Below are positions 1-5,247 of a stretch of DNA of 5,962 bases, piece after piece (the stretch's first letter is position 1; each line of letters opens with the position of its first letter). A program made the position numbers and the translations under genes. The stretch lies in the NCBI GenBank assembly GCA_003447545.1, contig DLYX01000167.1:1-5962 (forward strand), given 5' to 3'. This stretch comes from Deltaproteobacteria bacterium. Its GTDB lineage: Bacteria; Desulfobacterota; Binatia; UBA12015. The notes under the pieces are model-generated. The model was given only the letters and a program-made list of their open reading frames with translations, did no database searches and was not told the origin of the DNA.

Positions 1-1585
1 GCCGGGCGATACGGTGGTGGTTTTCTCGCAGGGACTTTCAGCTTCGGTGCGTCGGGTGATCGGCGCTCTTTCGCCAGAAGTCGGGATTGTCCTGGTCACT
101 TCAGTGGACCCCGACGATCCGGAGAGCGGTTCGCCGAACCGCCGGGATTGGTTGGCTGCAGCCGAGGATAATGGGCTGTGTCGTGTTCCGATGATGGGGG
201 CTATGGAGTACGGGAGTCTTGTCCGGATTACGGGGCCGGTGACCGGCTATTTAACGGCGCTGCGTCTCGCCAATGCCCTCGGCGCTTCGTTTTCGATTCC
301 CCTGGACGAGATTCTTGCGGAGGTCGTCGCGTGTCTGGATCCGAAGCGGGAGGGGCCGGGAGGCGAAATTTTTGATCAGGAACTCTCCTTGTTGGGGACA
401 GGGATTCATGACGCCTGTCTCGGGAATCTTGCGCTCAAGGTCCAGGAAGGGCTGCTGCAGCCTGCACCGCCAATTCTGAGTGTGGACGAAGTCGCTCACG
501 GCCCGTTTCAGGAAGCATATCCTCGACCACGGCAATGGGTCGTCTTTACCCAGCCGACGTCGGGCCAGGAGTTGGAAGGCTTGCGGCGCCTTCGGGAAAT
601 GATCCCCACCTACCAATCGGTTTGCGAGGTTCATTCGGGTCTGGATTTCCCCTGCTCGATTTTTTCGCACGAGGTTCTCTGGACGCGAGCCGTGCTGGCC
701 CATCGCAAGGTGCGGGGGGTGTCGACGGATACCTGGCCGGGTCAGGGCGAGGACGGACCCCTATATGACTGGGGCGAGACGGCAGCACCGCCTGCGCCGA
801 GGCAGCTGGCTCTTCCCGGATTGGACCGTTGGGCAAGCCCTGAAGTTGCCCGGCGGTTGGCTGACCATCCGACAACGATAATCCTACCGCTCGGCTCGAC
901 GGAACAACATGGTGCTCATCTCCCGCTGGGAACGGATACGCGGATCGCAGAGGCTTTGGGCGAAAGACTGTGTCGTCGGCTGCCCGGCTCCTTCTGCCTG
1001 CCGACGGTTCCTTTCGGGATCGCCAGTGAGCATCTTTCTTTTGCCGGAACAATTTCGATCGGGGAAGAAAACTTTATCCGGTTTCTGGCGGATATCCTGA
1101 GCTCTCTGGCAGTGCATGCCCCCGCCGAAATCATGATTTTCTCTGCTCATGGCGGGAATGAAGCCTTTCTTGTCCGGAATCGGGAACGGCTTGAGGGTGC
1201 TGCCGCACCCGCTCGATTGTTGTTGGCCTCGATCCCGGAGCAGGTCTCGCAGCGGTTGGTTTCATTGGCGGATCAATCCGGGATTTCGGAAAGCGAGGCC
1301 GGCTGGCATGCGGGAGAGCTGGAGACTTCCATGATGCTCGAACTCGATGCCGCATCGGTTCGGACAGACCAAATGGCGCAGGGGCATCTGGACCTTGTTC
1401 CGCCCGCGGAAAAACTCTTTTACCCGAATCTGGCCGACCGTGTTCCCTCGGGTGTGGTCGGCGATCCCCGCAGGGCTGCGGGGATCCGAGCCGAGAGCTA
1501 CCTTTCGGGTTGGGTCGAGGAACTCCTGAAATTCTATCGATCGCGTGCCAGTGTCCACCATACGAAGGGCACGAAAAACGCGTAG
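1..1585 (+). CDS. SIS-SIS-creatininase fusion protein, 5' truncated by window edge
   Basis: The open frame enters from the left edge at base 2 and gives 527 visible residues; numbering here starts at the GTG at 14, which is only the first in-frame GTG. Residues 1-115 resemble a phosphosugar-binding SIS domain (VVVFSQGLSAS strand-loop). Residues about 120-250 look like the second SIS domain of GlmS: an LLGTGIH loop, then K142, E145 and an E-V-A-H-G-P motif with H162, spaced almost as the GlmS residues K485, E488 and H504. The GlmS tail lysine motif (NLAKS) is not seen. Residues about 265-515 are a creatininase-family amide hydrolase with the expected metal and active-site motifs: GSTEQHGAHLPLGTD (E297, H299, D308), SAHGGNE (H379) and HAGELETS (H432 to S439). 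The GVVGDP segment near the C-terminus recalls MftE, the mycofactocin peptidase of this family. Whether an amidotransferase domain precedes the SIS domains cannot be seen. The substrate is unknown; an amino-sugar or glycosylamide compound is inference. Two TAG stops in tandem (1583-1588) end the gene. Its last 13 residues extend past the usual family end and lie in the overlap with the convergent gene. Confidence 0.88.
   Translation, partial: PGDTVVVFSQGLSASVRRVIGALSPEVGIVLVTSVDPDDPESGSPNRRDWLAAAEDNGLCRVPMMGAMEYGSLVRITGPVTGYLTALRLANALGASFSIPLDEILAEVVACLDPKREGPGGEIFDQELSLLGTGIHDACLGNLALKVQEGLLQPAPPILSVDEVAHGPFQEAYPRPRQWVVFTQPTSGQELEGLRRLREMIPTYQSVCEVHSGLDFPCSIFSHEVLWTRAVLAHRKVRGVSTDTWPGQGEDGPLYDWGETAAPPAPRQLALPGLDRWASPEVARRLADHPTTIILPLGSTEQHGAHLPLGTDTRIAEALGERLCRRLPGSFCLPTVPFGIASEHLSFAGTISIGEENFIRFLADILSSLAVHAPAEIMIFSAHGGNEAFLVRNRERLEGAAAPARLLLASIPEQVSQRLVSLADQSGISESEAGWHAGELETSMMLELDAASVRTDQMAQGHLDLVPPAEKLFYPNLADRVPSGVVGDPRRAAGIRAESYLSGWVEELLKFYRSRASVHHTKGTKNA
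1463..1486. repeat. Perfect 10-bp inverted repeat with 4-nt loop
   Basis: The arms gatccccgca (1463-1472) and tgcggggatc (1477-1486) are exact reverse complements around the loop gggc. The element lies inside the creatininase coding region (V-G-D-P-R-R-A-A-G-I) and 47 nt beyond the stop codon of the convergent membrane gene. No T-run follows on either strand, so it is not a standard intrinsic terminator. It could still stall or protect either transcript, or be a by-product of codon choice. Confidence 0.6.
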
Positions 1586-2256
1586 TAGAGCTGATTGGGA
1601 ATCACACGAACCGCCCAGCCGAAGTCCATACCGAAGCCCATGATCAAGATATCTGCGGTCGCCCAGAGCAGATAATACCCGGCGACAAATGCAAGAATAA
1701 CGCGCAGTCTCTGCTGGTCGCCGGAGCCGGAGGCATGGGATCGGAGCCAGACGTTTCGCAGATAGAGCGCGACCGCGAAGAAGGATGTTTCGTAGATGAG
1801 CCACAGCATTTGCTCGGGCAGTTCCGGCCGCCATTGCCGCAATCCCGTATCGGCTCCGTAGGCGACCACCGGGACCAGCAGGGTCCACAGAATTGCTCGT
1901 CGCAGGGCGCGCCCGAAACTATCGGCAGGCCGGCCAATGCGGAAGACCAATTGAAAGACGCGAAGATCGCCCAGCAAGACAAAGGAGAGCATGACGCCAG
2001 TGCCGATATCGGTTCCCTGCCAGCCCAGCCAGCGACTCAGAGGCCCGGTGGCAAAGGAGTCCGCCAATGTCTCCACGGTCCAGAAAAGCATCCAGCCGCC
2101 GAGGAACGCGGTCATCGGCTGCGTGCTGGCGCGTCGATCTCTCTCGGTTGTGGAGAACAGCAGGTAGGCTAGGAAGGCCAGAGGTAGAACCCATAGGGCC
2201 CAAGTCCCCTGCCACTCCGATTTGTAGATGTTCTGGAAAAATGGGCTATCGTTCAT
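1534..2256 (-). CDS. Uncharacterised integral membrane protein, about seven TM segments
   Basis: I do not recognise the family. The chosen ATG (2254-2256) gives 240 residues and has an AGGTG ribosome binding site 7 nt upstream; the open frame continues to 2328, but that stretch is hydrophilic and would overlap the cytochrome start. Hydrophobic segments lie near residues 19-34, 48-68, 84-105, 121-137, 150-168, 185-208 and 215-236, joined by short Arg-rich loops (E-R-D-R-R at 38-42, R116/R119/R120). No signal peptide or soluble domain is visible. Acidic residues sit within or beside predicted helices: E62 and D66, D97, E156 and D202. Aromatic residues are abundant (Y194, Y195, W198, Y224, Y225, W233, W234). 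There is no rhodopsin-type lysine in the last helix. The C-terminus overlaps the convergent SIS-creatininase gene by 52 nt. Divergent placement beside the cytochrome gene suggests shared control but gives no function. The helical pattern makes coding on this strand very likely. Confidence 0.8.
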   Translation of the reverse strand: MNDSPFFQNIYKSEWQGTWALWVLPLAFLAYLLFSTTERDRRASTQPMTAFLGGWMLFWTVETLADSFATGPLSRWLGWQGTDIGTGVMLSFVLLGDLRVFQLVFRIGRPADSFGRALRRAILWTLLVPVVAYGADTGLRQWRPELPEQMLWLIYETSFFAVALYLRNVWLRSHASGSGDQQRLRVILAFVAGYYLLWATADILIMGFGMDFGWAVRVIPNQLYYAFFVPFVWWTLARDR

Positions 2257-2259
2257 GCT

Positions 2260-2268
2260 GGAGCACCT
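2260..2268. promoter_or_regulatory. Interleaved ribosome binding sites of two divergent genes
   Basis: The 12 bp between the divergent start codons (2257-2268) contain GGAG on the plus strand (2260-2263, 5 nt before the GTG at 2269, 8 nt before the TTG at 2272). On the minus strand they contain AGGTG (complement of 2264-2268, 7 nt before the ATG at 2256). The sites are adjacent and do not overlap. They support these starts, and they imply that each promoter must lie inside the other gene's coding region. Confidence 0.55.
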
Positions 2269-3249
2269 GTGTTGAAAAAAATGGGAACGAATGACTCGAT
2301 TGAAGACGCCAGGCCGGCGCCGAAGCATTTGAAGGGCTTGCCAGAACAGGTACCCGCTTCTTTGGGGGCTTGCCAGTTGGCCTGTCTGTTCTTTTTTCTT
2401 CTGCTCGCGTCCTGCAGCTCGCCGCCCTCGTCAGAGACGTCCTTCGCTGGCGGCAACGCGACTCGGGGCGAGAAAGTGGCAGCACTCGCGGGGGGGTGCG
2501 GTTGCCATACGGAGAAAGCAGGTTCCCAGCTTGCGGGTGGCAAGGCATTGATAACCCCTGCCGGGACGTTCTTTTCGACCAATATCACCAGCGATCCGAC
2601 GCATGGCATCGGTGCCTGGAGCGATCGAGAGGTTGAGCAGGCGATTCGTGCGGGGATTCTGCCGGACGGCTCGATCGAGTCCCCCGCCATGCCGTACTAC
2701 CGCTATGCAGGGATGTCTGATCAGGACGTGCGCGACCTGATTGCATGGTTGCGCACGGTCGCTCCTGCCGACCGGAAGAACCAACCCGCGGAATCTCCGA
2801 TTCCGGCACAGCGGTTGGTTTGGAGGATTTGGCAGGCCATTTTTGCGCCGTCGGTCGAGGCTCCGCTGGACGTTCCGCCCGGGCATCCCGACCGGGGGCG
2901 TTATTTGACCGAGCATGTCGCGATCTGTGGGGATTGTCATACGCCGCGGACGATTTTCGGTACCTCAAATACAGGGCTCTATATGGCTGGCGGCGATGAT
3001 GTGGGCGAGACAGTGCCGAATATCACGCCGGACAAGCAAACGGGGATCGGCGATTGGGATCTCGAGGATATTGTTGCTTCGCTCGAAATGGGAATGCTCC
3101 CGAATATGGATAGCGTGCAAGGTCTGATGGAAGACGTGGTGGATGGCGTCGCCGGGGGGCCTGGATATGGCGCGGCAGATCCCGAGGATCTGCAAGCGAT
3201 TGCTGCGTATATTCAGTCCATTCCCGCAATCGCCCACACGCCGGAGTAG
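2269..3249 (+). CDS. Di-haem cytochrome c lipoprotein with atypical first haem motif
   Basis: Predicted envelope electron carrier of 326 residues, built from two related cytochrome c domains. After a long N-terminal region a hydrophobic stretch ends in the lipobox L-A-S-C (lipidated Cys49), so membrane anchoring is likely. Domain 1 (about 70-165) has C77-G-C79-H80, one residue short of the canonical CxxCH, then NITSD...GIGAW (105-116) and candidate axial Met141 (A-M-P-Y-Y). Domain 2 (about 205-320) has a canonical C220-G-D-C223-H224, NITPD...GIGDW from 251 and candidate axial Met287 (G-L-M-E-D-V-V). The paired NIT-D-GIG-W motifs are typical of cytochromes that accept electrons from dehydrogenases; the partner is not in the window. 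The start is uncertain: GTG at 2269 fits the GGAG site, TTG at 2272 also fits, ATG at 2281 is in frame, and TTG at 2329 would give a more usual signal peptide. The MFS gene follows after 10 bp. Confidence 0.9.
   Translation: MLKKMGTNDSIEDARPAPKHLKGLPEQVPASLGACQLACLFFFLLLASCSSPPSSETSFAGGNATRGEKVAALAGGCGCHTEKAGSQLAGGKALITPAGTFFSTNITSDPTHGIGAWSDREVEQAIRAGILPDGSIESPAMPYYRYAGMSDQDVRDLIAWLRTVAPADRKNQPAESPIPAQRLVWRIWQAIFAPSVEAPLDVPPGHPDRGRYLTEHVAICGDCHTPRTIFGTSNTGLYMAGGDDVGETVPNITPDKQTGIGDWDLEDIVASLEMGMLPNMDSVQGLMEDVVDGVAGGPGYGAADPEDLQAIAAYIQSIPAIAHTPE
3175..3193. repeat. 8-bp inverted repeat with 3-nt loop near the end of the cytochrome gene
   Basis: The arms gcagatcc and ggatctgc pair perfectly around cga. 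The element is inside the coding region (A-D-P-E-D-L-Q), 54 nt before the stop codon and ahead of the MFS start. It has no T-run, so it is not a convincing terminator. It could modulate cytochrome/MFS transcript stability or be chance. Confidence 0.35.
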
Positions 3250-3259
3250 GCCGGCCCTT

Positions 3260-4462
3260 ATGATGAATTCTCGAAGCCGCCTGTTTGCGGCGCTGCAGGA
3301 CCGCGACTACCGAATGTTCTTCGGGGCCTTTCTCGTCAATCAGACGGGATTCTGGATTTCCCATATTTCTCTCCAGGCGCTGATTGCGGAAAAGAGCGAC
3401 GGAGACCCCTTTATGGTGGGTCTGCTCTTCTTCTGCCTCTTCGTCCCCGCCTTCTTTCTGGCGCCGATCGCGGGCGTCGCCGCTGACAGATTCAACCGAA
3501 AGACAATCATGATTGCAGGTTACTCTGCGATCGCTCTGCTCACAGGGATCCTCGCCGGTGCGGTATATGCCGAGATCGCAAGCGAACCCCTGATCCTGGG
3601 GATCGCCGGGCTGATGGGCGTCTGCTTTGCGATGGGTGGGCCCGCGGGCTCTGCGGTGGCGGCCAATGCGGTTGACCGGGAGGCGCTTCCCAGTGCGATC
3701 TCCCTTCAGGCGGCAGCGAATAATATCACGCGAGTTGCGGGCCCGATCTTCGCGGCACCCTTTTTGGCTTCCGGGCAATTTGAAGTTTCCTTTGCGGCGT
3801 TTTCGATCCTCTCGTTACTCTCGATCGGATTTCTGCTTCGCATGAATTTGCGTCCCTACACCGTCGAGGCTGATAGCGGTGGCCTGTGGTCTCGCCTTGG
3901 CAGCGGTTTGACGCATGCGCGCGAAAGAAAGCCCGCGGTCGCAGCGCTGCTCACGGCGGCGGTCCTGGCAGGGTTTGGGGTCGCTCATATTGCTCTCTTG
4001 CCGAGCTATGCCTTGCGGGTTCTCGGAGACGAAGCTTACTACGCATGGATTATCGTGGCGCAGGGCCTCGGTGCCTTCGCCGGAGCGATGGCCAGTGGCC
4101 GGGACCCGCATCCCTCTGTTCGGCGTGCCGGATTTCTGCTCGTGGCCTATGCTTGCGCGCTGTTTCTTTTGGTCCTTGCGCCGGTTCTCTGGGTCGTGCT
4201 CGCGGCCGAGTTTATCTCGGGCTTTTTCTATTTCGCGATCATGACCAGCATGCAGACGCTGCTCCAGCAGATCGTCGACGAGGCGAAAAGAGGCCGCGTC
4301 ATGAGCCTTTTTCAGGTGGCCTGGGCCGGGATGTCGCCCTTCGGAGCTCTGTTTCTGGGAACTCTCGGCAGTGCCTTCGGCTTGTTGCCAGCGATCTTTT
4401 TCGCCTCATGCGTTTGTCTGGGATACGGGTTCTGGCTTGTTTTCCGACATCGGGAGGCCTGA
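3260..4462 (+). CDS. MFS_3-type major facilitator transporter
   Basis: Inner-membrane, probably proton-coupled exporter of 400 residues, a normal length for the family. It opens with the L-Q-D-R-D-Y-R-M-F-F segment that precedes helix 1 in MFS_3 (PF05977, the group of the enterobactin exporter EntS and drug:H+ antiporters). The helix 2-3 loop carries motif A as G72-V-A-A-D76-R77-F-N-R80-K81. The second half has the matching cytoplasmic loop R344-G-R-V-M-S-L, usual in this family. Hydrophobic segments run throughout and fit about 12 helices, with a polar central loop near residues 200-220. The ATG at 3260 was chosen because the family homology begins there; a second ATG follows directly at 3263, and no strong ribosome binding site is seen. 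The frame is open further upstream (to 3143), but that part is antisense-like noise overlapping the cytochrome. Starting 10 bp after the cytochrome stop suggests co-transcription and translational coupling. The substrate cannot be read from the sequence. Confidence 0.92.
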   Translation: MMNSRSRLFAALQDRDYRMFFGAFLVNQTGFWISHISLQALIAEKSDGDPFMVGLLFFCLFVPAFFLAPIAGVAADRFNRKTIMIAGYSAIALLTGILAGAVYAEIASEPLILGIAGLMGVCFAMGGPAGSAVAANAVDREALPSAISLQAAANNITRVAGPIFAAPFLASGQFEVSFAAFSILSLLSIGFLLRMNLRPYTVEADSGGLWSRLGSGLTHARERKPAVAALLTAAVLAGFGVAHIALLPSYALRVLGDEAYYAWIIVAQGLGAFAGAMASGRDPHPSVRRAGFLLVAYACALFLLVLAPVLWVVLAAEFISGFFYFAIMTSMQTLLQQIVDEAKRGRVMSLFQVAWAGMSPFGALFLGTLGSAFGLLPAIFFASCVCLGYGFWLVFRHREA

Positions 4463-4563
4463 AAACATTGAAGAAAAATAGATTTTCCACCTAAAATTCG
4501 GTTTCCGGTCGATTTCTCTTCCCGGGACGGCTCAGGTTCGTCTATGGTACCGGTACGCGGTTA
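4463..4563. other. Convergent intergenic region
   Basis: About 100 bp separate the stop codons of the MFS gene (+) and mug (-). The left half is AT-rich, with a weak 5-bp hairpin (gaaaa 4473-4477, ttttc 4483-4487). A perfect 10-bp palindrome, gtaccggtac, sits at 4547-4556. I see no gene, and no hairpin with a T-tract strong enough to call as a terminator within it. Confidence 0.6.
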
Positions 4564-5238
4564 TCAGTCCTCCTCCTGTAAACCGCATTTTCCATACATT
4601 TTACCTTTTTTCTGGACCGGTTTTGCCGGTTTTTCGACGGATTCGCTCCTGCTGCGCTGTTCCTCCTCTACGGCGACAGCAGGGGCGATGGCGTCGGCCA
4701 GTCCCGCGTCAGCCAATTCTGAGTAGAGTCGGATCAGTTCGGGAAGTTGGTAATGGGCGTTCAATCCACTGGGATTTGGTAGAACCCAAACTCTGGCCCC
4801 GACGAGGGCGTTCTCCTGTCGGCCAAGAGGCACCTTCGCTTCTCCGGATGCGAGACGGTAGGCTCCGATGCCGAGGAACGCGATATTTTCGGGCCGGTAC
4901 CGCCGGATTTTCTTCTGCAGGTTCTCCCAGCCTGATGCGAATTCGTCCGGGGAAAGTTCAGCTGCGGCGCGGGTCGCGCGGTCGACAAGATTGGTGATTC
5001 CGAGCCCGAAGCCGGGCAGGAGACCATCTTCCTCAGGGTCGAGAAGCCGCGGCGTCAGCTTCGCTCCGGCAAGCGTCTTCCAAAATCGATTCCCCGGTCG
5101 GGCAAAATGATGTCCGACAGCAGCCGTCATCAAACTTGGATTGATGCCGCAAAACAGAACTCGCAAATCCTTGCGGATGATATCTCGACAATATTTGTTG
5201 GCGGCGTCGGCGAGGACCTCCGCAGAAGGTTGATCCAT
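4564..5238 (-). CDS. mug: G/U mismatch-specific DNA glycosylase (Mug) with charged C-terminal extension
   Basis: Base-excision repair enzyme of the Mug/TDG family (uracil-DNA glycosylase superfamily 2). It removes uracil, and in relatives ethenocytosine, from mismatches with guanine. Motif 1 is F-C-G-I-N33-P-S; N33 matches the water-positioning Asn18 of E. coli Mug, though the last motif glycine is Ser here. H-F-A-R-P-G-N-R-F-W-K follows at 44-54, then G-I-T-N-L-V-D-R (80-87), F-L-G-I-G-A-Y (121-127) and the strand-penetrating motif L-P-N-P-S-G-L-N at 153-160. The catalytic core ends near residue 175. E. coli Mug has 168 residues and this protein 224, the excess being an Ala-rich linker and a Glu/Lys-rich tail ending C-G-L-Q-E-E-D. 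The ATG at 5236-5238 lies 9 bp after the amidohydrolase stop, so mug is probably co-transcribed with that gene. No clear ribosome binding site is visible, which fits coupled translation. Confidence 0.94.
   Translation of the reverse strand: MDQPSAEVLADAANKYCRDIIRKDLRVLFCGINPSLMTAAVGHHFARPGNRFWKTLAGAKLTPRLLDPEEDGLLPGFGLGITNLVDRATRAAAELSPDEFASGWENLQKKIRRYRPENIAFLGIGAYRLASGEAKVPLGRQENALVGARVWVLPNPSGLNAHYQLPELIRLYSELADAGLADAIAPAVAVEEEQRSRSESVEKPAKPVQKKGKMYGKCGLQEED
4616..4634 (+). terminator. Possible intrinsic terminator for the cytochrome/MFS transcript
   Basis: On the plus strand accgg (4616-4620), loop ttttg and ccggt (4626-4630) form a 5-bp GC-rich stem that runs directly into five T residues (4630-4634). 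It is 153 nt past the MFS stop codon and inside the antisense tail-coding part of mug. The short stem makes it a weak candidate. It would also explain why that stretch of mug encodes a low-complexity K/P-rich tail. Confidence 0.3.
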
Positions 5239-5247
5239 TCGGAAATA

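Noticed and set aside
14..16. GTG as the start of the SIS-creatininase gene
   Set aside because: The frame is open to the left edge and the start would fall inside an SIS domain strand; most of the first SIS domain must lie upstream.
1..1585. Mycofactocin (mft) cluster, suggested by the MftE-like creatininase domain
   Set aside because: No mftA precursor, mftB, mftC radical SAM gene or other mft gene is in the window, and MftE proteins do not usually carry SIS domains.
1262..1888. 208-codon minus-strand open frame spanning the convergent junction
   Set aside because: It is in a different frame from the membrane protein, with no motif and composition typical of an antisense shadow.
1510..2172. 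220-codon plus-strand open frame antisense to the membrane protein
   Set aside because: Its product is hydrophilic with no recognisable domain, while the minus strand gives regular membrane helices and a good start site. Long antisense frames are common in GC-rich genes.
2222..2252. Promoter for the cytochrome gene (ttgtag and tatcgt)
   Set aside because: The 19-bp spacing and poor matches are weak, and a transcript starting about 7 bp later would leave almost no leader before the GGAG site.
2490..2496. Frameshift at the 7-G run before the first haem motif
   Set aside because: Family motifs on both sides are in the same frame, so the frame is intact; a one-base slip would break the gene instead of producing CxCH.
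3023..3778. 251-codon minus-strand open frame across the cytochrome end and MFS start
   Set aside because: It is Arg/His-rich and matches nothing, and both plus-strand genes have clear family motifs over the same bases.
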